Part shown: one piece after another, positions 1 to 7,847 of the stretch
Layout of the letters: each line of letters opens with the position of its first letter
Position numbering within the stretch: the first letter of the stretch is position 1
Source of the DNA: JBBQZU01 sp041749535
GTDB lineage: Bacteria; Bacteroidota; Bacteroidia; Flavobacteriales_D; Cryomorphaceae
NCBI GenBank assembly: GCA_041749535.1
Contig: JBGTBE010000042.1
Location: forward strand, 70,702 to 134,701
DNA: 64,000 bases
Direction: 5' to 3'
Program-made: the position numbers and the translations under genes
Notes under the pieces: model-generated
Seen by the model: the letters and a program-made list of their open reading frames with translations, nothing else
The model's database searches: none
What the model was told of the DNA's origin: nothing

Positions 1-1965
1 GCTGTAGCCCAAGGAGTTAGGGAGAATTGAAATGGCATCAATATTTCCGGGAAAGGAAAAATCCGGATCAAAAACTGTGTTCATACCATTCATATATGAA
101 ATGTAAATGGTGTGTGGATCAAAAGCAGGCCCTCCAGACTCATCGATTCCTGGTGTGAGTGGATCATCCACATCCACACTAAAAAGTACCCCCAGAATAT
201 CTCCGGCGGGATTCACAGATGGGTCGTACATCCTGACGAACTCAAATGCATCGATATCCGTACCCGGAGGAATTCCCAAGTCTGGAGGTAGGATGGCAGG
301 CACCAATACCCCAAGAGCAGGTGACACCCTGTATATTACACCCGGATCGTAAGAAATTCCTGTGGCATCTGTTCCAATAGCCTGATGATCTACTGAGAGA
401 TACCAGTTGTCGCAGGTGGTATTTGCATAGCCAAAGTTCAATGCATCCAAGTCATCATTTTGCGGATCGGGCCCAAGCGGCAATGGGTTGGGCGCAAGGT
501 TCTGGTGTATATCCGTTTCCCTCGCCAGTTTCAGCATTGTGGTTATACCGCCCAATATAGGACTGGACACATACAGCTCAACCACTTCATCGCGCGTAGC
601 ATTTGAGCCATACGTCTCGCCGGTAAAAGCATAAGTGGAATTGGCAGGCACACTGGGGAAAATGTCTGTATAATGTCCGGGACTATCATCATCGAAAGAA
701 ATGTATACATGCCTGGGTCTGTAAACGCATTCGGAAGCTGGCAATGGAAACAGGGGAGGAACTTGTCCCGCAGGAAGGCCTTGTACCAAAAAGTCGATTC
801 TATCCAGGCCATCAAGATTAAGAAAACCAGATTGCACCAATCCAGGAGGCAAGCCGGAGCCAACAGGTGCAGCAGTAAGCGATGGCACTACAGGATCAGG
901 GGGCGTTGGAAAATTATCAGTAGATATATAAAACCCGTCATCAAGTGTTCCATTGGCACCTCCCGGAGGTAAGAGTGGTCCTTGGATCCTGTATGCATCT
1001 GCAGGATCAAAATATTCGGTGCCTGAGGCGAATGGATCACTTAATTCGCTGGCACTGCCAATGTCTACTGAGAAAAAGCTCAGAGCAGGCGGGGTACCAG
1101 AAGGTGGGAAACTGGGAATAATCGGACCTGAGGCAGATAAAGATAGTTGACCAAAAAATGAAGCCCCGTTTCCATCGTATTGTCTAAGGTCGCATGCTGC
1201 ATCCACGTTACAGCATTTGGCTGGGGCGTTTATAGTGGCAGAAACATCAGCTTTTACTACCAGGGTAAATGGTGTACTGGTGGGCACTGCCAACCAACCG
1301 CTCAAAGTCAGATGTCTTGCATTTCCATTGCCAGGAGGTGATGAGAATGCTGTTGGAAATCCACCTACTTGCATCATATCAACACCATTGATAGAAAATT
1401 CCGTAACGGTTGCAGTAGCTGGATCTTCGATAACATTCTCGTGTTCCGAATATGCAGCAAACCATCCGGTATAATCATAGTAAAGAGGCACCAAAGTACC
1501 GGGCGGATGAATGCCTGATGGGATCTCCATCTCCAGTTGGTAGTCACCATCGCTTATTCCAAATGCCATATAAGGATTCGCACAAAACGGCTGAGAGAGG
1601 TGCATGGTATTTGCGAATACTTGCCACTGCGCGATTAATTCAGCATTGGATCCCCCATATTCAAAACCAGTTGCAACGTGGCCGGTAGTTTGAAAACAAG
1701 AACCGTCCTGCTTTGAGAGGGTAAGGCAGTACCTTGCAGCCACACTCGTGGGTAATGCAGTTATCACTGGACTGGGATTTAGCGGTCCGGGAGGAGTGAT
1801 GCACATGTCTGCATCGAAGCCTGCTGCACAGCCGTCGTCAGCATGGGAGTTTCCATTGATCACTGCGTTGTCAGATAGTACTGTAATTCCACCGAATGAC
1901 TGCGCAGATAATTGGCAGGCCAGGCATGCCGTGGTCAGAAAGAGTAAAAGTCTAGTTATTTTCAT
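1..1965 (-). CDS. Large secreted protein, N-terminal part (runs off the left edge)
   Basis: An open frame starts at ATG 1965 and stays open to base 1, giving at least 655 residues with no stop, so the 3' part lies outside the window. The product begins MKITRLLLFLTTACLACQLSAQ, a signal peptide with a likely cleavage after SAQ. The rest is rich in Gly, Pro, Asp and Ser with scattered Cys pairs. Two segments resemble each other: one around a phrase SFFSVDIG (near 1080) and one around LFSVDVDD (near 190), suggesting repeated beta-rich modules. No catalytic motif was recognised. In Bacteroidota such proteins often end in a type IX secretion sorting domain; that end is not visible here, so this is inference. 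The start is supported by the signal peptide and by a plausible promoter at 2003-2033. Confidence 0.7.
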   Translation of the reverse strand, partial: MKITRLLLFLTTACLACQLSAQSFGGITVLSDNAVINGNSHADDGCAAGFDADMCITPPGPLNPSPVITALPTSVAARYCLTLSKQDGSCFQTTGHVATGFEYGGSNAELIAQWQVFANTMHLSQPFCANPYMAFGISDGDYQLEMEIPSGIHPPGTLVPLYYDYTGWFAAYSEHENVIEDPATATVTEFSINGVDMMQVGGFPTAFSSPPGNGNARHLTLSGWLAVPTSTPFTLVVKADVSATINAPAKCCNVDAACDLRQYDGNGASFFGQLSLSASGPIIPSFPPSGTPPALSFFSVDIGSASELSDPFASGTEYFDPADAYRIQGPLLPPGGANGTLDDGFYISTDNFPTPPDPVVPSLTAAPVGSGLPPGLVQSGFLNLDGLDRIDFLVQGLPAGQVPPLFPLPASECVYRPRHVYISFDDDSPGHYTDIFPSVPANSTYAFTGETYGSNATRDEVVELYVSSPILGGITTMLKLARETDIHQNLAPNPLPLGPDPQNDDLDALNFGYANTTCDNWYLSVDHQAIGTDATGISYDPGVIYRVSPALGVLVPAILPPDLGIPPGTDIDAFEFVRMYDPSVNPAGDILGVLFSVDVDDPLTPGIDESGGPAFDPHTIYISYMNGMNTVFDPDFSFPGNIDAISILPNSLGYS

Positions 1966-2002
1966 GGTTGTTTGTTTTGGTTAATTATTTGGTTATCAAT
2001 AT

Positions 2003-2033
2003 TAAACCTACATAATTTCGACCAAACTGCCAA
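2003..2033 (-). promoter_or_regulatory. Possible promoter of the secreted-protein gene
   Basis: On the minus strand a TTG (2031-2033) is followed after 20 nt by TAGGTTTA (2003-2010), close to the Bacteroidota pattern of TTTG at -33 and TAnnTTTG at -7. It lies 38 nt upstream of the ATG at 1965. The match is by eye, and the last base of the -7 element deviates. Confidence 0.3.
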
Positions 2034-2113
2034 GAAACATTCAAACTTTTTCCATACTTAAATTAACGTGGTAGTTGAAGTAAACCAATGTGCAGACTCA
2101 TAAACAATATGCT

Positions 2114-2212
2114 ATGAGGTTTGATGAATGGGTGTATGCTTTCACCGAAAAAATGGGTAGAAATTGGGCTCCAAAAGAAAAAGCGCATGAATGGTGTTAT
2201 AATCCAAAATAA
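2114..2212 (+). CDS. Possible 32-residue small protein or gene remnant
   Basis: ATG at 2114 opens a 33-codon frame ending in TAA at 2210-2212. The peptide begins MRFDEWVYAFTEKMG and is rich in Trp, Lys and Glu, with a protein-like composition rather than the low complexity usual in AT-rich spacers. There is no clear ribosome-binding site. I do not recognise a family. It may be chance or the leftover of a longer gene. Confidence 0.15.
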   Translation: MRFDEWVYAFTEKMGRNWAPKEKAHEWCYNPK

Positions 2213-2275
2213 TATCTGATCTTTGCGCCCCTAATTAATAACCTGAAGTTTCGCACTTCACAATTTAATGTTCAA

Positions 2276-3034
2276 ATGCCAGTAAAAATCAGATTACAAC
2301 GCCACGGAAAAAAAGGCCATCCTTACTTTCACATTGTGGTAGCCGACGCCCGTTCTCCACGTGATGGAAAATACATTGAGAGGCTCGGGTTTTACAATCC
2401 AAACACCAATCCTGCCACGATCGAAATTGATGTAGATGGAGCGGCAAAATGGCTCAACAACGGTGCCCAGCCAACGGATACCGCAAGAGCAATACTATCC
2501 TATAAAGGGGTGCTTTATAAGAACCACTTAATGAGAGGTGTTGCGAAAGGAGCTTTTACCGAAGAACAGTCTGTTGAGAAATTCAACGCATGGCTGGAAG
2601 AAAAAGCCCTGAAAATTGACAACAAGAAGAAGGGTCTTTCTGAAGCAGCCTCTAAAGCATCTGTGGATCGCCTGAGAGCTGAAACAGAAGTGAATAAAAC
2701 CCGCGCTGCTGCACTTGCCGCCGCCAATGCTCCGGTAGTCGAAGAAGCAGAAGCTCCATCTGAAGAAGTAGCAGTTGAAGAAGCAACAACTACAGAAGCA
2801 CCAGTTGCAGAAGCAACAACTACAGAAGCACCAGTAGCAGAAGCACCAGTAGCAGAAGCACCAGTTGCAGAAGCACCAGTTGCAGAAGCACCAGCTGAAG
2901 ATGTACCGGTTGCAGAAGCACCAGTTGTAGAAGCACCAGTTGTAGAAGCTCCAGCTGAAGAAGCACCCGTTGCAGACGCACCAGCTGAAGAAGCACCAGC
3001 TGCAAAAGATGAATCCAAAGAAGATAAGGCCTGA
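2276..3034 (+). CDS. rpsP: 30S ribosomal protein S16 with a long Ala/Glu/Pro/Val-rich C-terminal tail
   Basis: S16 is a small-subunit protein needed for 30S assembly. Residues 1 to about 80 are the recognisable core, starting MPVKIRLQRHGKKGHPYFHI. Residues 80-150 form a charged, probably helical extension, as is common in Bacteroidota. Residues 152-252 are low complexity and built mainly from EAPVA and EAPAE units, ending in KDESKEDKA. At 252 residues it is about three times the length of the E. coli protein (82). The tail is acidic and probably unstructured; its function is unknown. It is first in a run with rimM and trmN, though a terminator-like hairpin follows it. The start is set by the conserved MPVKIRL. 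Confidence 0.95.
   Translation: MPVKIRLQRHGKKGHPYFHIVVADARSPRDGKYIERLGFYNPNTNPATIEIDVDGAAKWLNNGAQPTDTARAILSYKGVLYKNHLMRGVAKGAFTEEQSVEKFNAWLEEKALKIDNKKKGLSEAASKASVDRLRAETEVNKTRAAALAAANAPVVEEAEAPSEEVAVEEATTTEAPVAEATTTEAPVAEAPVAEAPVAEAPVAEAPAEDVPVAEAPVVEAPVVEAPAEEAPVADAPAEEAPAAKDESKEDKA
2795..3000 (+). repeat. 15-bp tandem repeat inside rpsP (EAPVA units)
   Basis: A coding tandem array with a 15-base period, roughly GCACCAGTTGCAGAA with small variants (GTA/GTT, GCT/GTT). Units are tightest at about 2820-2900 and more diverged later. The period is a multiple of three, so slippage changes length without breaking the frame. Confidence 0.85.
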
Positions 3035-3067
3035 TAAGGTTTTAACATACCGGACTTATATGTGATT

Positions 3068-3113
3068 AAATCCCCTGACATTCACCTAATCAGTGACTTG
3101 ACAGGGGATTTTT
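3068..3113 (+). terminator. Hairpin with T tract between rpsP and rimM
   Basis: Arms AAATCCCCTG (3068-3077) and CAGGGGATTT (3102-3111) are perfectly complementary over 10 bp. The 24-nt loop contains an inner TCAC/GTGA pairing, and Ts follow the second arm. It may act as an intrinsic terminator or attenuator, lowering expression of rimM and trmN relative to rpsP. Confidence 0.6.
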
Positions 3114-3135
3114 AGTTAACAGCAATACCACTTTT

Positions 3136-3669
3136 ATGAATATCACCCACAATGATTGTTTCTATCTAGGGCATATCTCTAAAGTTCATGGGTTTAAAGG
3201 CTTGTTGGTTTTCTTTATAGATGCTGACAATCCATGGAACTACGCCAAATTAAAGCAGGTTCTGGTTGAGATTAACGGGCAATTGCACCCGTTCTTCATA
3301 GAGAGAATTGAGATCAAGGAGAAGGGCTTTGCCTATGTAAAACTCGATGGTATTGACAACCGGGATGATGCAACATCCATATCAGGCAAAGAGCTTTATT
3401 TGCCATTGGCAAAATTACCTCCCCTCCCTGATGATCAGTATTATCTTCATGAACTAGAAGGCATGAGGGTTGTTGACGATGTGCATGGTGATGTTGGGAA
3501 GGTGGAAAAGGTATTCGATTACGCACAGAATACCTTATTGCAGGTGTTCAATGACTCGCATGAAGTACTGATACCCTTGAATGAGCAATTTGTGATCAGG
3601 GTTGACAAAGCGAATAAAGTGGTGCACGTGCACATCCCTCAAGAGCTGCTCGAAATGAACCGCTTGTGA
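3136..3669 (+). CDS. rimM: Ribosome maturation factor RimM
   Basis: RimM binds S19 and helps mature the 30S head. The 177 residues have the family layout: an N-terminal beta-barrel (FYLGHISKVHGFKG, about 9-22, the G-x-hG-hkG pattern) and a C-terminal PRC-like barrel (YYLHELEGMRVVDD, about 102-115, to the end). Length is typical. Its position after rpsP is conserved in many bacteria. Its stop overlaps the GTG start of the next gene by four bases, suggesting translational coupling. Confidence 0.93.
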   Translation: MNITHNDCFYLGHISKVHGFKGLLVFFIDADNPWNYAKLKQVLVEINGQLHPFFIERIEIKEKGFAYVKLDGIDNRDDATSISGKELYLPLAKLPPLPDDQYYLHELEGMRVVDDVHGDVGKVEKVFDYAQNTLLQVFNDSHEVLIPLNEQFVIRVDKANKVVHVHIPQELLEMNRL

Positions 3670-4373
3670 GTCGACCGTTTCGCTTTAAGCAATTCACTAT
3701 AGCGCAAGAGCGCGCTCCTATGAAAGTAGGCACAGACGGTGTACTTCTGGGAGCTTGGTGCAGTGAGCCTGCCGGGAATGAAATCTTGGATATAGGCACA
3801 GGTACTGCATTGATAGCCCTTATGCTCGCTCAAAGGTTTGAGCATGCTTTCATTACAGCCATAGAGCCGAATAATGAAGCGGCAATGGATGCTGAATTGA
3901 ATGTAAAAAATTCTCCATTCCGGAATAGAATTTCAATCGGCAGAGATGATATCAACCATTTCGTTCCATCAATGAAATTCGATCTGATTGTATCAAACCC
4001 ACCTTTTTTCAGCAACAGCCTTTCTGCGCAAAGCGAAGGGCGAAATCAAGCCAGGCATCAGCGCACATTTCTTCCAAAACAATTTGCTGAAGCATCAAGA
4101 TGGCTGAGCAGTAGTGGGACAATTGCTGGTATTTACCCTGTGGATGCCTTTCTGGAATTCGAAAAACACATAGGATCAAGTGGCTTGCACCTGAAACGCA
4201 AAACCATTGTGCAACCTACCCCTTACAAGGCAGCGCATAGGGTACTTTTTGAGTACAGTCTGAAAACCAGTATCCCTGAAATCACGGCACCACTCGTTAT
4301 TGAAGAAAGTGGAAGACATACTTATAGTGAATCATACAGGCAACTGACGGCCGCATTCTACTTGAATATGTAG
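3666..4373 (+). CDS. trmN: tRNA1(Val) (adenine37-N6)-methyltransferase, TrmN6/YfiC type
   Basis: This S-adenosylmethionine-dependent enzyme methylates N6 of A37 in tRNA-Val. It has 235 residues in a Rossmann fold: the SAM motif ILDIGTGTALIALML near residues 40-54, then the adenine-N6 signature SNPPFF near 115-120. Translation starts at GTG 3666, overlapping the rimM stop (GTGA). A later ATG at 3721 would remove the first strand, so GTG is preferred. The N-terminal FRFKQFTIAQERAPMKVGTD is typical of the family. Confidence 0.88.
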   Translation: MSRPFRFKQFTIAQERAPMKVGTDGVLLGAWCSEPAGNEILDIGTGTALIALMLAQRFEHAFITAIEPNNEAAMDAELNVKNSPFRNRISIGRDDINHFVPSMKFDLIVSNPPFFSNSLSAQSEGRNQARHQRTFLPKQFAEASRWLSSSGTIAGIYPVDAFLEFEKHIGSSGLHLKRKTIVQPTPYKAAHRVLFEYSLKTSIPEITAPLVIEESGRHTYSESYRQLTAAFYLNM

Positions 4374-4469
4374 TGTCCTCAGTATTTATCAGAGAATCAC
4401 CCGGCCGATAAGGTTGTTTAATTGACACCTTATTCTTGGTATCTCGTAGAATACCGGGCTTAGTTTATT

Positions 4470-4477
4470 TACATTTG
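4470..4477 (+). promoter_or_regulatory. -7 element TACATTTG upstream of the lipoprotein gene
   Basis: TACATTTG fits TAnnTTTG exactly, 39 nt before the ATG at 4517. I see no TTG or TTTG 19-21 nt upstream, so only the -7 element is supported. Confidence 0.35.
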
Positions 4478-4516
4478 TTTTATCTTGCGGCGTAATTCAA
4501 GTCCCTCTGTGCACAC

Positions 4517-5308
4517 ATGAGCATCACACTAAAGCCATTTTTGCTACCATTTATAGCCGTTTCCCTATTTATAGCCGGCTGCAATGAAAACGATTCGGAT
4601 GATGATTTCCCTGATCAGACAGGTATTCAGGGCAAGGTACTTGTCCAGAATGAATTTGGACAACCACTTTACGAAGAGAGAAATGGCATAAGTGTACTGC
4701 TCGAAACAGGGTTCAGAAGTTACGACCTTGATGCCGACAATGTGGGCTATTGGCAGGTTGGCGGAGCTCCGGTAGGTTCATATACCATTACTTATAAAAA
4801 AACAGGGTGCGGCACCATCATTGCGCGCAACGTGTTAATCAGCACCACGAGTCCTGTATTTGAAGTGATCGGTGGCTTTCAGCAAATGGCTACCCCAACC
4901 CTCACCAAATTAGCCAATGCTTCTTTCAGCGGATTGAATCTCGACCTTACTACCAATGTAAATGGAGGCACAACTACCTATACCCTTGATGTGAGCGGCA
5001 CCATTATACCAGGACCTCCACCCACTGGACAAGCCAAGGGTTACAGGGTGTTTTTGGCCAGAACGTCCACGGTTTCCAAGGATAATTATGAGTTTCAGCA
5101 GCACGCAACCACAACCACGGCTGCCTTCACAACAACGATTGACAGTTCTGTGCTTTCGGAACTCAATGTGGTGCCCGGACAGACCTTGTACGTAGCTGTT
5201 TATGGAGATTCGAATTTTGATTTCAGCCAGGAAAGACCCAATGGTTCGTTTGCCTTTCCAAACCTAAGCATCGAGCCCTCTGCAGCAATTTCAGTAGTGC
5301 TTCCTTAA
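4517..5308 (+). CDS. Lipoprotein with a carboxypeptidase-regulatory-like beta domain
   Basis: The N-terminus ends in the lipobox LFIAGC at about residues 17-22, followed by NENDSDDD; acidic residues after the Cys match the surface-export signal described for Bacteroidota lipoproteins. Residues 35-100 (GKVLVQNEFGQPL to IIARN) look like a carboxypeptidase-regulatory-like fold. The rest is Thr/Gly/Pro-rich and beta-predicted. The product has 263 residues and no catalytic motif. It converges with the downstream minus-strand gene so closely that their stop codons share a TTAA at 5305-5308. Function unknown; probably surface-anchored. Confidence 0.75.
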   Translation: MSITLKPFLLPFIAVSLFIAGCNENDSDDDFPDQTGIQGKVLVQNEFGQPLYEERNGISVLLETGFRSYDLDADNVGYWQVGGAPVGSYTITYKKTGCGTIIARNVLISTTSPVFEVIGGFQQMATPTLTKLANASFSGLNLDLTTNVNGGTTTYTLDVSGTIIPGPPPTGQAKGYRVFLARTSTVSKDNYEFQQHATTTTAAFTTTIDSSVLSELNVVPGQTLYVAVYGDSNFDFSQERPNGSFAFPNLSIEPSAAISVVLP

Positions 5309-6666
5309 CTCTTCCTGACGCTCGTGTGTACCTCACTTTCGGTGAACTTGATTCCGTAGGTTTCTAACTCATCGAGTATTGGGTTGTAGATCTCTGCTGA
5401 CATGGGCATATGAACACCTGCTTTTGCATATTTTCCGGTAAGAATCATTTTTGCGGCAATGGCAACGGGTAGACCTACGGTTTTGGCCATAGCCGTGCGT
5501 GGCTGTTCTTCGCCAATAACCACCAAGCTGCTGTGCCATTCGCGCTCATCCATTTCTCCCGGCTCACGTGTAAGCATCTTGTGCCACATCACAATCATAT
5601 CCTTGTCATCAGGAGCAAGTGTCCATTTCTTCTCGAGGATCTGTTGTAAAATTCTAGCGGGCGATGCATCATCGGGTAAGCCTATGGGCGTGTCGTCAAA
5701 AATTCCGAGCCACACCAACTTATCAATAATCTCACTGTCCTGGTCCATTTTCATGTAGTGCATGAGTTTTAGCTCTACGCTGTCAGAAGGATGGTATTTT
5801 AGAAAGCTGTTTGTAAATTGTCTGTGCGTCATGGTGCTGCTTCCCTCCAACAGGAAGGAGTCATCCGTCATTCCGAGCTGAATGAACACATCCCATGCCC
5901 TGCAAAACCCTACCCTTCTCAAAGTGCCTCTATAAATGGTGGGTACTCCTTTGAGACCGTACATGTCGCGGTAGTTCAAGGAATCGCGGTTTGCATATCC
6001 TTCAAACTTTCCGTATCCCGGTATTTCTATGATTTCTGTTCTCCTGAAGAGTTTGTGGTATGGTATGTATTTGAACTGCCCGTTGTGTTTGAATTTCACA
6101 GTTCCTCCCTGCCCTGCAAGTACCACATTCCGAGGGTTCCATGTGAACTTATAATTCCAGGGATTGTCATCACTTTCGGGAGCAATAAGCCCTCCGGTGA
6201 AGCTCTCATACCAAGTAATCTCTGCGCCTCGCGCGCGGGCATTGTCCAGAAGTCTCATTGCCGACATGTGATCGATCCCGGGGTCTACGCCCAATTCATT
6301 CATGAAAACTATACCTGCACGCTCTACATCGCTCGCCATCTGTTTCATCTCAGCTGAGATATAACTCGGAGTGATGAGGTTCTTCTTAAACCTGAGGCAA
6401 TCACGCGCAATGTCCAGATGCATAAACGCAGGTAGCATGCTTATTACAAGATCAGCCTGAGAAATGAGCTCAGCGCGCCGTGAAGAATCTGCGGCATCAA
6501 AGCGCACCACTTCAGTACAACTGTGATCTCCTGCCAATTGCTTTGCAGCTTGAGGATTTGCGTCTGCGATGGTAAGTTCTAAATCGAGCGCTGCTGCGTG
6601 TTCTATTAAGTATTCTATCAGAGCTACGGATGACCTGCCGGCCCCCACGAGTAATATCTTTTTCAT
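5305..6666 (-). CDS. Saccharopine dehydrogenase-like oxidoreductase
   Basis: The 453 residues begin MKKILLVGAGRSSVALIEYL, a nucleotide-binding Rossmann loop (GAGRSS at about 8-13). A catalytic-domain stretch NELGVDPGIDHMSAM (about 143-157) is typical of the saccharopine dehydrogenase (glutamate-forming)/saccharopine reductase family. The enzyme would interconvert saccharopine and aminoadipate semialdehyde with NAD(P), most likely in lysine degradation. The partner lysine-ketoglutarate reductase is not in the window. Carboxynorspermidine synthase is related but seems a poorer fit in length. The start is fixed by the Rossmann motif immediately after the ATG. Confidence 0.82.
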   Translation of the reverse strand: MKKILLVGAGRSSVALIEYLIEHAAALDLELTIADANPQAAKQLAGDHSCTEVVRFDAADSSRRAELISQADLVISMLPAFMHLDIARDCLRFKKNLITPSYISAEMKQMASDVERAGIVFMNELGVDPGIDHMSAMRLLDNARARGAEITWYESFTGGLIAPESDDNPWNYKFTWNPRNVVLAGQGGTVKFKHNGQFKYIPYHKLFRRTEIIEIPGYGKFEGYANRDSLNYRDMYGLKGVPTIYRGTLRRVGFCRAWDVFIQLGMTDDSFLLEGSSTMTHRQFTNSFLKYHPSDSVELKLMHYMKMDQDSEIIDKLVWLGIFDDTPIGLPDDASPARILQQILEKKWTLAPDDKDMIVMWHKMLTREPGEMDEREWHSSLVVIGEEQPRTAMAKTVGLPVAIAAKMILTGKYAKAGVHMPMSAEIYNPILDELETYGIKFTESEVHTSVRKS

Positions 6667-6789
6667 AGCTGTTGGCTATTTTGCCTTGGCGAAGGTAAAA
6701 TTCTTCATTTCTGAAAAAGAAATATAACCTTAATTATTTTCGAACAGTATAGTATTGGCAACAAGGCTCAAAAGCTTTTGGCATATCCC

Positions 6790-6820
6790 TTGTAAGCATG
6801 CAAATCATCATTTACATTCG
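6790..6820 (+). promoter_or_regulatory. Promoter of the DUF4476/CsgG/LPP20 operon
   Basis: TTG (6790-6792), then exactly 20 nt, then TACATTCG (6813-6820), one mismatch from TAnnTTTG. It lies 15 nt before the ATG at 6836. This is the only promoter-like site before the four co-directional genes. Confidence 0.4.
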
Positions 6821-6835
6821 TTTAACTAAACAACT

Positions 6836-7819
6836 ATGAGAAATTTTATCATCTCCGTTTTATCTGCTTGTTTTTTAGCATCTTGCATTATCGCAAATGC
6901 CCAGAACACTTCTCATCTGGAAGTTTTTACTGAAAATGGTGAGTCATTCATACTTACTGTAAATGGTGTGAGAATGAATCAGGAGCCTCAAAGCAATGTA
7001 AAAGCCACCGGTCTTACTGGTGAATACCAAAGAGTTGGAGTCCAGTTCAGCGACCTTAGTCTAGGTACGGTGAGTCAGAATGTAATGACCGTGCCAGGTA
7101 CAGCGCAGCGCGCAGTGGTAAAGCTTATAAAGAAAGGATACGTGCTAAGGCCTTTTGGAGAGCCCATTGCCCTGGCGAGTGAAATTCAAACACCTACAGT
7201 TACCGTTATAGAATCTTCACCTTTGCAGTCATCTCCTACCCACAGAAATGAAAATATCAAGACCGTAGAATCTACCCCCGACCCTAATTTGGTGTTGACC
7301 ACAGTCACCACTTCTTCCACTGCGAGAAGCGCAGATGAAAACTTGAAAATGGACATCGTAACGAGAGATGTGAAGGTGGGAATCGATGTACGGGTGATTG
7401 ATGGCGAAGAAGGTACGGCCACCATGGTGCACACCAACGAACCTACAAACAATGTACAACGATGCCAAAGCACAGAAGTACTCACAGCGCAAAGTGAACC
7501 CACTCCTGTTGCAACACCTGTGGACGATTGCAGTGCAATGGCTGCCGCTGAATTTTCAAATTTAAAATCATCTTTGGCTTCGAAAAATTTTGAAGACAGC
7601 AAAACCACAACGGCTAAACAAGTGCTTCGAAATACATGCATGAGCGCAAGTCAGATAGTGGAAATAGTTAATTTGCTCACCTACGAGGAGAGTAAACTCG
7701 ATTTCGCGAAAGCGGCATACACGCGCTGTTCTGACCCACAAAACTACTGGAAGCTCAATGATGCTTTTACCTTTGAAACATCCATAGACGAACTCAACGA
7801 ATTCCTTGAAACTAAGTAA
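6836..7819 (+). CDS. Secreted DUF4476 domain protein
   Basis: The product has 327 residues. Residues 1-22 form a signal peptide (ends SCIIANAQ). Residues 25-110 are a beta-rich stretch starting HLEVFTENGESF, often seen N-terminal to DUF4476. A Thr/Ser/Val-rich linker follows, then the DUF4476 domain from about 232 (DDCSAMAAAEFSNLK) to the end (SIDELNEFLETK). DUF4476 is a helical domain typical of Bacteroidota with no assigned activity. It is the first gene of an envelope operon; the next gene starts 28 nt after its stop. It is probably periplasmic or surface-exposed. Confidence 0.85.
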   Translation: MRNFIISVLSACFLASCIIANAQNTSHLEVFTENGESFILTVNGVRMNQEPQSNVKATGLTGEYQRVGVQFSDLSLGTVSQNVMTVPGTAQRAVVKLIKKGYVLRPFGEPIALASEIQTPTVTVIESSPLQSSPTHRNENIKTVESTPDPNLVLTTVTTSSTARSADENLKMDIVTRDVKVGIDVRVIDGEEGTATMVHTNEPTNNVQRCQSTEVLTAQSEPTPVATPVDDCSAMAAAEFSNLKSSLASKNFEDSKTTTAKQVLRNTCMSASQIVEIVNLLTYEESKLDFAKAAYTRCSDPQNYWKLNDAFTFETSIDELNEFLETK

Positions 7820-7847
7820 TTACATATTTGCTCCTTCTGCTTCAGCT

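Larger units (their letters stand above)
1966..2275. other. Intergenic region between the divergent secreted-protein gene and rpsP
   Basis: About 310 bases without a confident gene. The left end carries the possible minus-strand promoter. The middle holds a very short open frame at 2114-2212. Near 2218-2225 a GATCTTTG resembles a -7 element for rpsP, one base off TAnnTTTG, with no clear -33 partner. Confidence 0.5.

Noticed and set aside
2515..3081. Minus-strand 188-residue frame with Gly-Ala-Ser repeats
   Set aside because: It is the antisense of the rpsP repeat tail; its repetitiveness comes entirely from the coding repeat on the other strand.
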